DNA of 64,000 bases from Paraflavitalea pollutisoli (GCF_029360705.1 NZ_JARKMX010000001.1:434001-498000); one strand, 5' to 3'. Numbered from the stretch's first letter, positions 33,589 to 42,306 are shown. A program made the numbers and translations. The notes: generated by a model from the letters alone, not told the origin.

Positions 33589-33729
33589 ATGTCGGGCATT
33601 ATTAATCATACACGCGCTTTGTTCTGCAAGCAGGTTATGCTTGAGGCACAAACCTCTTGTGCCTGCCTGCTATTCAATTTCGGTAAAAAGTCGAACTATT
33701 TTCCCACCTGTAAGGATTTTCATAAGTAG
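33589..33729 (+). CDS. Candidate 46-residue peptide, unknown
   Basis: Starts ATG directly behind a well-formed promoter and ends TAG at 33727-33729. The product opens MSGIINHTRALFCKQVMLEA and contains four Cys, including a CAC pair, and a Lys-rich tail. It is not recognised. It may be a leader peptide, a small protein or merely an open frame in an RNA leader; the hairpin overlapping its stop supports a regulatory reading. Confidence 0.3.
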   Translation: MSGIINHTRALFCKQVMLEAQTSCACLLFNFGKKSNYFPTCKDFHK

Positions 33730-33912
33730 CCCCCGGCCTATCCATCATTTCCCGGGCTGGGGTTAATCATGTCACCATAGCGATAACGCCTGGTGTCTTC
33801 GTTAGGAGACGCCGGAAATCTATTATTTCAATGGATCGAGCGGTTCCTGGTATGTACTGTAGGTTGTTATTACGGACCGGCGCTGTACATGGCTTATGCC
33901 AGCTGACGATCC

Positions 33913-34239
33913 ATGGCTCAACTCTTTTTCATGATTAAGAATTACCGTGTAGTGGCGTCCAATAGCCCATTCCTTTTGCCATTGGTATTACTCAATGTCA
34001 TTGTCATTAAATATGGCTTTACGGTCAATAGCGATTGGAACTGGCTATTGTGCTTTACTATTCCTCTATTATTCCTATCGATAAGAAAAACACGGCGGGT
34101 ACGGCATCGCGCTAAAGCTGTTTTGCAACTGAAACGTGAAATCCGTTATACTACCGAGCCGGTTTTTCGGGGGCGGCTGCGTAAGAAACGCGACACCAGG
34201 GAATACGTTCGATTCAGGGTTTTCAACAAACATAAATAG
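33913..34239 (+). CDS. Small membrane protein, unknown
   Basis: Up to 108 residues; the ATG at 33913 or the in-frame ATG seven codons later (MIKNYRVV) could be the start. Two hydrophobic segments (PFLLPLVLLNVIVIKYGF and WNWLLCFTIPLLFLSI) are followed by a strongly basic tail (RKTRRVRHRAKAVLQLKREIR), a positive-inside arrangement. Not recognised. It precedes a GreA/B-type gene by 84 nt. Confidence 0.5.
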   Translation: MAQLFFMIKNYRVVASNSPFLLPLVLLNVIVIKYGFTVNSDWNWLLCFTIPLLFLSIRKTRRVRHRAKAVLQLKREIRYTTEPVFRGRLRKKRDTREYVRFRVFNKHK

Positions 34240-34323
34240 CTTTTATTGCCCTATTCGATTTACCGGCGTCTTTACAAGACGTCCGGATCTGTTTGTTTAT
34301 TCAATAACTTAAATATATGCGAT

Positions 34324-34719
34324 ATGCAACCATTAAATGCACAGCTTATTCTCCGTTTGGATGACTATAAGCTATTGACAGCTTTCCTCAATAATTGGTA
34401 TGGTAATACCCCTGTAGAAAGAAAAAGTGCGCTGGATCTCCAGGAGGAACTAAAGCGTGCGCGCCTGGTAGAGCGGGACGAGTTTCCGGCAGATGCCGTA
34501 AGACTAAACTCGCGGGTAAAGATCATGGCCGATGGCCGTAAAGATGTTATGGAGCTGGTACTGGTAATGCCTGATAAGGCTGATATGAAAGAGCGGAAAA
34601 TATCAGTAGTGGCTCCCGTGGGTGCTGCGCTCATTGGTTTCCGGCAGGGTCAACAGGTAAGTTGGCTGGTGCCTTCTGGTAAACGCACCTTTACGATATT
34701 GGAAGTGATCAATGAATAG
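34324..34719 (+). CDS. GreA/GreB C-terminal domain protein, Rnk-like
   Basis: 131 residues. A short N-terminal helical part (LNAQLILRLDDYKLLTAFLNNWYGNTPV) precedes the FKBP-like C-terminal domain of transcript-cleavage factors (VRLNSRVKIMADGRKDVMELVLVMPDKADMKERKISVVAPVGAALIGFRQGQQVSWLVPSGKRTFTILEV). It lacks the coiled coil that reaches the RNA polymerase active site, so it resembles Rnk regulators, not GreA. The ATG at 34324 begins the conserved part; the longer frame from 34246 is discarded. It likely interacts with RNA polymerase. Confidence 0.85.
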   Translation: MQPLNAQLILRLDDYKLLTAFLNNWYGNTPVERKSALDLQEELKRARLVERDEFPADAVRLNSRVKIMADGRKDVMELVLVMPDKADMKERKISVVAPVGAALIGFRQGQQVSWLVPSGKRTFTILEVINE

Positions 34720-34725
34720 ATGAAA

Positions 34726-34762
34726 TAGCCATGCGGGGCGAAGTAGCCGCCCCGCGTAGCTA
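34726..34762. terminator. GC-rich hairpin between convergent genes
   Basis: GCGGGGCG (34733-34740) pairs with CGCCCCGC (34748-34755) with a 7-nt loop; the stem is prolonged by AT/GTA pairs and TAGC/GCTA to 34726-34762. It lies between convergent genes ending at 34719 and 34777, with no T-run on either side, so a bidirectional terminator is likely but not of the textbook form. Confidence 0.6.
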
Positions 34763-34776
34763 TATTATGAAATGAA

Positions 34777-35103
34777 TTAAAGAATGAGAATGAGTATAAG
34801 GACTATTAACAGGATGCCGCCGAGTGAAATATAAACTCCGCCGCGACCAATAGCTTTCGCTTCTTTGTTCAGGTCCTTAAGTTCGTGCCTGAGCTCTTTG
34901 CGTTCTGCCCTGGTAAGGGAAGATCGATCCATGCTCCTGATCTCCTCCACCCGGCTTTTAATTTCTTCCACCCGTGCTTTCTTCTCGTCTTCCGTCATTC
35001 GGGCAATCTTTTCTTTGTTGAAACCTTCGGAGTTGGTAGTTGCCTGCACAGAGAGTGCTGTGATAGACAGGGTTATTGCAAACAGTAAGTGTCGATATTT
35101 CAT
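34777..35103 (-). CDS. Small exported coiled-coil protein with C-terminal anchor
   Basis: 108 residues in three parts: a signal peptide (MKYRHLLFAITLSITALSVQA), a highly charged helical stretch of Glu/Lys/Arg (MTEDEKKARVEEIKSRVEEI..., ERKELRHELKDLNKEAK) predicted as coiled coil, and a C-terminal membrane helix (GGVYISLGGILLIVLILILIL) at the very end. Such proteins are common in Chitinophagaceae and unassigned. Function unknown. Confidence 0.8.
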   Translation of the reverse strand: MKYRHLLFAITLSITALSVQATTNSEGFNKEKIARMTEDEKKARVEEIKSRVEEIRSMDRSSLTRAERKELRHELKDLNKEAKAIGRGGVYISLGGILLIVLILILIL

Positions 35104-35646
35104 GAGCTGTATTTTAATGTTCGGTAAGCAAAAGATTAGCCTACCAGTATTTGTTAGAAGTCAAGAGAAGAATTAGGTGCTGAATATCATGCTTTTGTTG
35201 TATCGCGTGCTAATATGGCGATGCCATTCCTGTAGCAATATTTCTACAAAGTTCGATCGCAGCATTGCCTGGTGAAGGCGCATGTTCAATTTTTGGCATC
35301 ATTTTTAATTCTTAATAGGTCTACTTATGCTATTGGTGAAAGTAAGGGCACTGAAGGCAGTCCTGCACTTTCACCAATTTTTGACTTCACGCATCGTAAC
35401 GATCCCTACTTTATATACTTTACTTTTTGCATCCCTCATCTCCGATTTCGGCTGAGTTGGCCAGGTTAAGGCGTGCTGATTCCGATGGAGTGCAGTGGTC
35501 ATGCTACTTGTTGGTAAGCCAGGCTGATAAGGTGCATGGGCAGAACTATAGGTCGGTGAATGCGCTGTTTGAAAGCCCGGTTGCCCCAGGCGTTTCTGCC
35601 TTTTTTATTAATCGTCAAATAATAAGTAATTTCAGGTCAACGATCT
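35104..35646. other. 543-bp intergenic region with a strong hairpin
   Basis: No convincing coding frame; a 76-codon frame at 35427-35657 starts with TTG and has no recognisable features. A strong plus-strand stem-loop with T-run lies at 35332-35383. The remainder is AT-rich and shows nothing else clear. Confidence 0.5.
35332..35383 (+). terminator. Strong composite stem-loop followed by T-run
   Basis: ATTGGTGAAAGT (35332-35343) pairs with ACTTTCACCAAT (35367-35378). Inside, AGG/CCT and ACTG/CAGT continue the stem around an AAGG loop, 19 bp in all with small bulges. It is followed by TTTTGA. No annotated plus-strand gene ends just before it, so it may terminate a small RNA or an unannotated transcript. 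Confidence 0.6.
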
Positions 35647-37029
35647 ATGCAAAATGAGCTCCTGAAAGATGCTATGCTGAGAATGCGCCACTACTTCGAG
35701 AGTGGGGTCACTAGGTCGTATAAGTTCCGGAAAGAGCAACTGTTGCACCTGAAACGAGCTTTGCTCAAATTTGAAGTGCCCTTGCATGAGGCTCTTCATA
35801 CGGATCTAAAGAAGAGTGCGGAAGAAAGCTGGGTGACAGAAACGGGCTTTTTGCTAACCGAGATCAATACAGCTTTGAAGAAGCTCAAAGCCTGGATGCA
35901 ACCGGCGTCTGTCAGCACCAATTTAGTCAATCTTCCATCATCCAGTTATGTTTATCGGGAGCCTCTGGGCACGGTATTGATCATCAGTCCGTGGAATTAT
36001 CCATTGCAACTGCTGCTGGCACCGCTGGTTGGTGCAATGGCTGCTGGCAATTGTATAGTGCTGAAGCCGAGCGAGTATGCTCCCGCTACAGCCGCAGTAG
36101 TGAAGCAGCTTATCGAAGCGACCTTTCCACGTGAGTATATCCTGTATATTGAAGGAGAGGGGGCAACTGTTGTGCCGCAGCTGATGGAGCTGTTCCGGTT
36201 CGATCATGTTCTTTATACTGGTAGTACGGCGATCGGTAAACGCATCTATCAGCAGGCGGCGAAAAATCTTGTTCCGGTTACCCTTGAGCTGGGAGGGAAA
36301 AGTCCCTGTGTGGTGGAAGGGGATGCCAATATCAAGGTAGCTGCACGGCGAATAGCCCTGGCCAAGTTTTCCAATGCAGGTCAAATGTGTGTGGCGCCGG
36401 ATTATGTGCTGGTACATCGTTCTGTATACGACGATTTGTTATTGAAATTGAAGCAAACCGTGCAGCAATTCTTTTCACCAGATCCTGCCAATAGCTACAA
36501 CTATGGAAAGATCATCAATGCGCGGCAGTTTCAACGATTGATCAGTTTGATAGAAAACGGAGAAGTCGCATTTGGAGGGCAGCACGATGAGGCCATTTTG
36601 TATATAGCCCCTACTATTTTGACTGGTGTAGCCCTGGATGATGTAGTTATGCAGGAGGAGATATTTGGGCCCATTTTACCAGTTATTCCATTCGATACAA
36701 GGGAAGAGGCGAAAGCGATCATCGATCTGCGTCCCGATCCCCTGGCCTTCTACATTTTCGCATCCAACAACACCGTTCAGCAAACCTGGATCAAATGGGT
36801 CCCTTCAGGAGGGGCCTGCATCAATAACTGCAGTTGGCACCTGACCAACCCCCGCTTGCCCTTTGGGGGGCGAGGACCTAGTGGACTGGGAGCCTACCAT
36901 GGCCATTATAGTTTTGAAACCTTTAGTCACCGGAAGTCCGTACTGAAAACACCCACCTGGTTTGATCCGGACATCAAGTATCCACCGTTCAAAGGCCGTC
37001 TAAAATGGTTTAAATGGATCATTCGATAA
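35647..37029 (+). CDS. Aldehyde dehydrogenase family protein
   Basis: 460 residues, class 3-like length (no long N-terminal extension). Key residues: the NAD site WNYPLQLLLAPLVGAMAAGN and GSTAIGKRI, Glu214 in LELGGKSP and catalytic Cys248 in NAGQMCVAPDY. The C-terminal PFGGRGPSGLGAYHG is also typical of fatty-aldehyde dehydrogenases of the ALDH3 group, which oxidise long-chain aldehydes from lipid breakdown. It is the first gene of a three-gene run with a glutathione peroxidase 3 nt downstream, suggesting a role against lipid-peroxidation products (inference). Confidence 0.88.
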   Translation: MQNELLKDAMLRMRHYFESGVTRSYKFRKEQLLHLKRALLKFEVPLHEALHTDLKKSAEESWVTETGFLLTEINTALKKLKAWMQPASVSTNLVNLPSSSYVYREPLGTVLIISPWNYPLQLLLAPLVGAMAAGNCIVLKPSEYAPATAAVVKQLIEATFPREYILYIEGEGATVVPQLMELFRFDHVLYTGSTAIGKRIYQQAAKNLVPVTLELGGKSPCVVEGDANIKVAARRIALAKFSNAGQMCVAPDYVLVHRSVYDDLLLKLKQTVQQFFSPDPANSYNYGKIINARQFQRLISLIENGEVAFGGQHDEAILYIAPTILTGVALDDVVMQEEIFGPILPVIPFDTREEAKAIIDLRPDPLAFYIFASNNTVQQTWIKWVPSGGACINNCSWHLTNPRLPFGGRGPSGLGAYHGHYSFETFSHRKSVLKTPTWFDPDIKYPPFKGRLKWFKWIIR

Positions 37030-37032
37030 ATT

Positions 37033-37734
37033 ATGAAACGATTACCAGGATATCGCCGATGGAAACGGGCACTGATCGTGCTATCATTGCTGATCTTGGC
37101 ATTTATGACGTATGTTGCGTATGTTAATCGAACCACTCCTGATATGACCAGTAAACAGAAAATATTGAAAGCTGTATATCCCCTGTTTATGGGGGTTACT
37201 AAACTATTCGGTAAAAACAATAAAGTTATGAGCAACAGCGCTATGACACCCGCACCGCAGTCTGTGTACGATCTTTCCGTTACGCTCAACAATGGTAACC
37301 AATTGGCGCTTTCCTCACTAAAGGGCAAAAAGATACTGGTGGTCAATACGGCAAGCGATTGCGGTTATACCAACCAATACGCCGACCTGCAAAAGCTCTA
37401 CGAACAATTCCACGACAAGCTGGTCATTGTGGGATTTCCAGCTAATGACTTTCAGGAACAGGAGAAAGGAACAGATGATGAGATCGGTCAGTTCTGTAAG
37501 GTTAATTTCGGTGTAAGTTTTCCCCTGGCGAAGAAAAGTGTTGTCATCAGTTCTTCGGAGCAAAATCCTGTCTTTGCCTGGCTAACCAGCAAGTCCCGAA
37601 ACGGATGGAACGAACAGCAGCCCTCCTGGAACTTTTCAAAATACCTGATCAATGAGCGGGGAGTGCTCACTCATTATTTTGATCCTTCGGTATCACCGAT
37701 GAGCTCCGTTGTTGTTGCTGCCGTAGAAAAATAG
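37033..37734 (+). CDS. Glutathione peroxidase family protein, membrane-anchored
   Basis: 233 residues: an N-terminal basic stretch and membrane helix (about 12-31), a 45-residue linker, then a GPx thioredoxin-fold domain from about residue 77. The peroxidatic Cys110 sits in NTASDCGYTNQY, where many GPx have selenocysteine or Cys in NVAS.CG; the Gln of the tetrad is in NDFQEQEKG, resolving Cys155 in FCKVNFGVSFPL, Trp199-Asn200 in SWNFSKYL. It reduces hydroperoxides, in Cys forms usually with thioredoxin. The N-terminal anchor would place the active domain outside the membrane. Confidence 0.88.
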   Translation: MKRLPGYRRWKRALIVLSLLILAFMTYVAYVNRTTPDMTSKQKILKAVYPLFMGVTKLFGKNNKVMSNSAMTPAPQSVYDLSVTLNNGNQLALSSLKGKKILVVNTASDCGYTNQYADLQKLYEQFHDKLVIVGFPANDFQEQEKGTDDEIGQFCKVNFGVSFPLAKKSVVISSSEQNPVFAWLTSKSRNGWNEQQPSWNFSKYLINERGVLTHYFDPSVSPMSSVVVAAVEK

Positions 37735-37754
37735 CATCCCTTAAAATAATCACC

Positions 37755-38264
37755 ATGCTGACGAAGGTAGATATAGAAAAGTACTTCCTGGCCGAGAAAC
37801 AGGTCGGGTTGGTCATTTTTATAGTCGGGATTATCGCTCTGATACTGGCGGTTGTATGTTATTTCGTATTACGGGCCCCTTTTTACAAAGGAGCAGCCAT
37901 TCCCCTGGTTTTGATTGGCGCAATACAGTGTTTTATTGGGTTTTCGCACTACACGAGCAGTGATAAGAGCCGGGTTCGAAATGTCTATGCATTCGATATG
38001 AATCCTCAGGAGTTGAAAGATAAGGAGTTGCCGAGGGTGGCAAAAGCGCTTACCGGTATTGCCACTTTTAAATGGGGGGCAGTCTTTCTACTGTTGGCGG
38101 GCATTACACTTTTTTTGTTGTATCGATCCCGCGCTGACCAATCAATATGGCCAGGTCTGGGTGTTGCATTGGCCTTGCAGGCAGTTTTCATGTTTGGGGC
38201 TGAATTTGTCGCCGAAAAGCAGACAAAGGGCTATCATGAGCAATTAAAGGAGTTTACCTATTAA
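37755..38264 (+). CDS. Membrane protein of unknown function
   Basis: 169 residues with about four hydrophobic segments: VGLVIFIVGIIALILAVVCYFV, GAAIPLVLIGAIQCFIGF, WGAVFLLLAGITLFLLY and LGVALALQAVFMFGAEF. A charged loop (MNPQELKDKELPRVAKAL) lies between the second and third. It follows the GPx gene by 20 nt, so probably in the same transcript. Not recognised. Confidence 0.7.
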   Translation: MLTKVDIEKYFLAEKQVGLVIFIVGIIALILAVVCYFVLRAPFYKGAAIPLVLIGAIQCFIGFSHYTSSDKSRVRNVYAFDMNPQELKDKELPRVAKALTGIATFKWGAVFLLLAGITLFLLYRSRADQSIWPGLGVALALQAVFMFGAEFVAEKQTKGYHEQLKEFTY

Positions 38265-38340
38265 ATAGATACTGCGTGATATAACAGCAATGCACTTTGG
38301 CGGCTGGTTGACTGTACGTTTTCTGTCTCTTATAGGAGTG

Positions 38341-39303
38341 TTATTGAAGCTTCCCCTGACTGTCGAGCAATACGATTGTGCTTTTGATCATCTCACATAC
38401 GCGGTAATAAAACTCCTTGTTTACTTTTTCAAAACTATCGGTCGGTTTGTGGTAATCAGGATGGTCTTCCACGCCGAAATATAGGTAGGGGATCTTTGCC
38501 TGATGAAAGGGTAAATGATCCGATTGGCTGGTCCAGTCGTCGTGCCCGCTGTTTGGCGTATCATGTCCAAATGATACAGTTAACGGTGTAGTGAGGCGGA
38601 TACTATCGATATACTTTTTCAGGAATGGATTGTGATAGGTGCCGCTGGCATAGATCTCATTTTTGTCGTTGCGGCTAATCATGTCCATATTCACATTCAG
38701 CAAAACCTGGGCGCTTTCCACAGGCATATTCTTTACAAAATACCTTGATCCCACGAGGCCTTTTTCTTCGGCATCGAAGGAGGCTAAGATCAACGAATGT
38801 TTGGGCTGATGTTGTCTAAAATAACGGGCGAGTGCTAACAGGCAAGCGGAACCTGATGCATTGTCATCGGCTCCAAAGAATAGGTTGTCTCCCTTTTTTC
38901 CCAGGTGGTCATAGTGGGCTGAAATGACATAATATTGGTCTGGATAGGTAGATCCGGTAATAATACCGATGACGTTTTGTCCGGTGGCGGTGTCTTTAGC
39001 TTTGCCTACAGAAAAAGGCTGCAACCGGCCATTTGGGGGCAGCTTTAATTCCAACGAATCGAATAGATGGGATATATACTTGCGGGCAAGCGCATTTCCA
39101 GGCTTGCCGGTTTCCCGGCCTTCCAATGCCCCCGACGACAGGTATGCCAGGTCATTGATCAATGCAGCGCTATCCAGCGATGCGGTTGTCGTTGCGGTCT
39201 TCTTGCCACCATCGGGGTTTTTGCTGGCTTTGTTTTTACAGGCCAACAGGCTAATTGAAACTACAAGTGCCCAACAGGATACCCGGAACATACTTGTGAT
39301 CAT
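38341..39303 (-). CDS. M28-family zinc peptidase, predicted lipoprotein
   Basis: 320 residues; a lipoprotein signal ends in SLLAC (lipobox). The peptidase M28 (aminopeptidase Y/S type) ligands are visible: HYDHLG (His/Asp), GADDNASGSACLL (bridging Asp), FDAEEKGLVG (catalytic Glu pair), MDMISRND (Asp) and HLPFHQAKIPYLYF (His). It would cleave peptides or amides at the cell surface. Two in-frame ATGs (39303, 39291) both yield a signal; the second gives a more typical length. It lies 39 nt downstream of dusB, in the same direction. Confidence 0.88.
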   Translation of the reverse strand: MITSMFRVSCWALVVSISLLACKNKASKNPDGGKKTATTTASLDSAALINDLAYLSSGALEGRETGKPGNALARKYISHLFDSLELKLPPNGRLQPFSVGKAKDTATGQNVIGIITGSTYPDQYYVISAHYDHLGKKGDNLFFGADDNASGSACLLALARYFRQHQPKHSLILASFDAEEKGLVGSRYFVKNMPVESAQVLLNVNMDMISRNDKNEIYASGTYHNPFLKKYIDSIRLTTPLTVSFGHDTPNSGHDDWTSQSDHLPFHQAKIPYLYFGVEDHPDYHKPTDSFEKVNKEFYYRVCEMIKSTIVLLDSQGKLQ

Positions 39304-39342
39304 AGAAAAAGATTTTCAATAAAGTTAGGGTAACAACGCGAT

Positions 39343-40383
39343 TTAATAAGCGCAGGAGGAAAGCTGGTCCTGCGAGAAGCCTGCCACCTGGCGCTCAGGT
39401 ACCATTCCGGCATAAGCCACCTTCACCTCTTCCAGGATCTGCTCGATTTCTTCTTTGGATTTGACAGTCACCAGTCGGGTGCGGTATTCCTTGATATTGG
39501 GAAGACCTTTTAAATAGTTGGTATAGTGCCGACGCATTTCAAAGATGCCCACGATCTCTCCTTTCCATTCAATGGATTTACGAAGGTGGGTACGGCAAAC
39601 CTCTACGCGTTCCTCGATGGTGGGGAGGGGGAGGATCTCCCCTGTCTGCATAAAATGTTTGATCTCCCGAAAGATCCAGGGATAACCAATCGCGGCACGG
39701 CCGATCATAATACCATCAATGCCATACCGGTTCTTATATTCCAGGGCTTTCTGGGGGGAGTCTATATCTCCGTTTCCGAAGATCGGGATCTGCATGCGGG
39801 GATTGTTCTTGATCTTACCGATCAATGACCAGTCGGCTTCACCCTTGTAAAGCTGAGCCCTGGTGCGGCCATGGATAGTCAGTGCTTTAATACCAACGTC
39901 CTGCAGCCGTTCTGCCACCTCCTCTATGTTTTTGGAATTGTCGTCCCACCCCAGTCGGGTTTTAACGGTTACCGGTAAGCTGGTCGATTTAACCACCGCA
40001 CTGGTGAGGCGTACCATCAGGTCTATGTCTTTGAGTACCCCTGCACCGGCACCCTTGCTGACTACTTTTTTTACCGGACATCCATAGTTGATATCTACCA
40101 GGTCTGGCTGCACGGTATCTACAATGCGGGCGCTCATAGCCATGGCTTCTTCATCGCCTCCAAATATCTGAATACCAAAGGGGCGCTCAAATTCGGAGAA
40201 ATCCAGCTTTTGACGGCTTTTGATGGCGTCACGGATCAGGCCCTCGCTTGAGATGAACTCACTGTACATCAGGTCAGCACCGTTCTGCTTACATACGTAG
40301 CGAAAAGGGGGATCGCTCACATCCTCCATGGGGGCGAGGAGTAAAGGGAATTCCGGAAGCGATATTTGACCGATGGCTGGCAT
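39343..40383 (-). CDS. dusB: tRNA-dihydrouridine synthase
   Basis: Reduces uridine to dihydrouridine in tRNA with FMN and NADPH. 346 residues, TIM-barrel with LLAPMEDVSDPPFRYVC near the start, catalytic Cys102 in DINYGCPVKKV, GDEEAMA, SVTVKTRLGWDD and TIHGRTRAQLYKGEADW; C-terminal helical domain present. The DusB subgroup is chosen from the GCPVKKV motif and the size. Confidence 0.93.
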   Translation of the reverse strand: MPAIGQISLPEFPLLLAPMEDVSDPPFRYVCKQNGADLMYSEFISSEGLIRDAIKSRQKLDFSEFERPFGIQIFGGDEEAMAMSARIVDTVQPDLVDINYGCPVKKVVSKGAGAGVLKDIDLMVRLTSAVVKSTSLPVTVKTRLGWDDNSKNIEEVAERLQDVGIKALTIHGRTRAQLYKGEADWSLIGKIKNNPRMQIPIFGNGDIDSPQKALEYKNRYGIDGIMIGRAAIGYPWIFREIKHFMQTGEILPLPTIEERVEVCRTHLRKSIEWKGEIVGIFEMRRHYTNYLKGLPNIKEYRTRLVTVKSKEEIEQILEEVKVAYAGMVPERQVAGFSQDQLSSCAY

Positions 40384-40496
40384 AATAAAACTACCCGGGT
40401 TATCGTATATGATTCGGGATCAATTATCTTCGTATCCCGTAACTTGCGGCCCGAGCGGCGGCAAATTTACATCTTAATATTCGTTTATACCAGATT

Positions 40497-41387
40497 ATGA
40501 TCGGCCATTTACGTATAAAGTCACCCTGGACACAGCTAGTTCTGTTACTGGCATTTCCCGTCGCACTGGTCGTTCTGAACGCGTTTTGGCCGACATCGGG
40601 TCAACCTCAGGTCGATCTGTCTGATCCTAAGGTCATTACAAGCCTGAAATGGGCGCAGGCTTTCTCTTCTGTTATCCTTTTTGTGATCCCCACTTTCATT
40701 TATGTCGCCTACACCTTTACAGGCAAACAAATGCTTTTTTTGGGGTTCAAATCGGCCGAACATTCGAATATGTACGTACTGGCCATCCTTTGCGTGTTAC
40801 TGGCATTCCCTTTTGTTTCCTGGCTGGGTGAGCTAAATCAAAAGATCAACCTGCCAACTTCCATGATGGAAATGGAAAAAAAAGCATCCGGTCAAATGGA
40901 GGCCTTTTTCAAATCCAACAAGCCCAAGGATGTATTGGTGAACGTGTTGCTGGTCGGGCTGCTACCGGCAATTTGTGAAGAGCTATTCTTTCGGGGAGCT
41001 TTGCAACGAATCGTAATACAGATCACCCGTAACCCCTGGGCAGGTATCATTATCACCGGATTCCTGTTTTCAGCCCTGCACCTTCAATTCCAGGGTTTCT
41101 TTCCCCGTATGTTCCTCGGTATTGTATTGGGCGCTCTGTACTGGTACAGCGGTAGCCTGTGGACTTGTGTATTGGCCCACTTTGTATACAACGCTGTTCA
41201 GGTCATTGCTGTATCTTTTGCTCCCAAATTCATCAATACCAATCCGGATATACCATTGATGGCAGCTGTAGCCAGTGGCGTGGCTGTCTGGGCTATCCTT
41301 TGGTACTATATCCGTCAATCATCTACTACCTATGCCAAAGTGTACCAGGTCGACGATCTTACACCTACAAACCAATTCATTGCTTAA
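40497..41387 (+). CDS. CPBP-family intramembrane metalloprotease
   Basis: 296 residues with eight or so hydrophobic segments. Abi/CPBP motifs are visible: EELFFRGALQR (motif 1), FSALHLQF (motif 2) and HFVYNAVQ (motif 3). Family members are membrane-embedded proteases or protease-like proteins, and include the type II CAAX prenyl endopeptidases. It is followed 9 nt later by cdsA, so it belongs to a phospholipid-gene operon. Its substrate is unknown. Confidence 0.87.
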   Translation: MIGHLRIKSPWTQLVLLLAFPVALVVLNAFWPTSGQPQVDLSDPKVITSLKWAQAFSSVILFVIPTFIYVAYTFTGKQMLFLGFKSAEHSNMYVLAILCVLLAFPFVSWLGELNQKINLPTSMMEMEKKASGQMEAFFKSNKPKDVLVNVLLVGLLPAICEELFFRGALQRIVIQITRNPWAGIIITGFLFSALHLQFQGFFPRMFLGIVLGALYWYSGSLWTCVLAHFVYNAVQVIAVSFAPKFINTNPDIPLMAAVASGVAVWAILWYYIRQSSTTYAKVYQVDDLTPTNQFIA

Positions 41388-41396
41388 GCACATTAC

Positions 41397-42275
41397 ATGG
41401 CACTAAACCTGGCCACATTAAAAACAAGATCGCTGACAGCCGTCATCTTCGTCGTTGTCATGCTGGGTGGCTTGCTGTGGAGCCACTGGACTTTTTTCTT
41501 CCTCTTCACCATTATTCATTTTGGATGCTGGAGTGAATACCAGAAGCTAATTGCTAAAATCGATCCTGAATATAAAAACATTACCCCAGCGCATAAATAC
41601 GGTGTACGCGTTGCGGGCTGGTGTATCGTTTTGTTCTTTACCAACAATGCCTATAATATCGGCGACTTTTCCCTGCATGCCGTCGGATGGTGGGTTGGGC
41701 TCATCTGTGTTTTTATGTTGCCCATTATCGAATTGTTGTTTGCCGGCAATATCCGGCTAAAGAACATCTGGCTTTCGGCTTTGGGTTTGATCTATATCTC
41801 TTTGAGTTGGGGGCTTATGATCGATCTGCGCGGCGTAAGTATGCTCTTTCAAGGCGACAATGCAGTAATGGACCTGGGCCCCATTATTCCATGTGGACTC
41901 ATTTTCTCCATCTGGATCAATGATACGATGGCCTACATCGTCGGGTCGTTGATCGGTAAAACTCCTTTCTCGGCGATCTCTCCCAAGAAGACCTGGGAGG
42001 GAACGGTTGGGGGCGCTATACTCTGTGTGGTGGTGATCTCTACGATCGGTTGGCTGATAAATACTTATACCGTTTATGATTGGATCGCCATTGCCGCCAT
42101 CGCTGCTGTGGCGGGTACCGCCGGCGACCTGCTGGAAAGCAAACTGAAACGGATGGCCAATGTCAAGGACAGCGGTACCCTGATGCCGGGACATGGCGGT
42201 TTTCTCGACCGTTTCGATTCATTGTTGATCGCGACTCCTTTTGTATGGCTGTATGTCATGATCTTCATGAAATAA
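41397..42275 (+). CDS. cdsA: Phosphatidate cytidylyltransferase
   Basis: Makes CDP-diacylglycerol from phosphatidate and CTP. 292 residues, multi-pass, with the cytidylyltransferase signature ESKLKRMANVKDSGTLMPGHGGFLDRFDSL near the C-terminus and ISPKKTWEGTVGG before it. It lies 59 nt from psd, and phosphatidylserine synthase is not in the window. The short Ser/Pro-rich insert typical of longer homologues is absent. Confidence 0.93.
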   Translation: MALNLATLKTRSLTAVIFVVVMLGGLLWSHWTFFFLFTIIHFGCWSEYQKLIAKIDPEYKNITPAHKYGVRVAGWCIVLFFTNNAYNIGDFSLHAVGWWVGLICVFMLPIIELLFAGNIRLKNIWLSALGLIYISLSWGLMIDLRGVSMLFQGDNAVMDLGPIIPCGLIFSIWINDTMAYIVGSLIGKTPFSAISPKKTWEGTVGGAILCVVVISTIGWLINTYTVYDWIAIAAIAAVAGTAGDLLESKLKRMANVKDSGTLMPGHGGFLDRFDSLLIATPFVWLYVMIFMK

Positions 42276-42306
42276 CAGCTCCGGAACTCAATAATTACTA
42301 ATTAAT

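Larger units (their letters stand above)
33485..33912. other. 428-bp region with a promoter, a 46-codon frame and hairpins
   Basis: Contains a promoter at 33542-33575, an open frame 33589-33729 (listed separately), a bulged stem AGCCC..GGGCT at 33728-33758 overlapping the frame end, and a 9-bp stem CTGGTGTCT/AGACGCCGG at 33790-33815 with two G-U pairs. The density of structure suggests a leader or small RNA; no known riboswitch was recognised. Confidence 0.45.

Noticed and set aside
33442-33729. A 95-codon reading of the frame that contains the 46-residue peptide
   Set aside because: The longer form begins inside the antisense of the serine hydrolase gene; only the part behind the promoter has any support.
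35427-35657. A 76-codon open frame before the aldehyde dehydrogenase gene
   Set aside because: Starts with TTG, has no signal peptide or recognisable domain, overlaps the aldehyde dehydrogenase start by 11 nt in another frame, and the coding character looks random.
38265-38340. A terminator between the membrane protein and the M28 peptidase genes
   Set aside because: No stem with more than 5 bp was found in this convergent gap.
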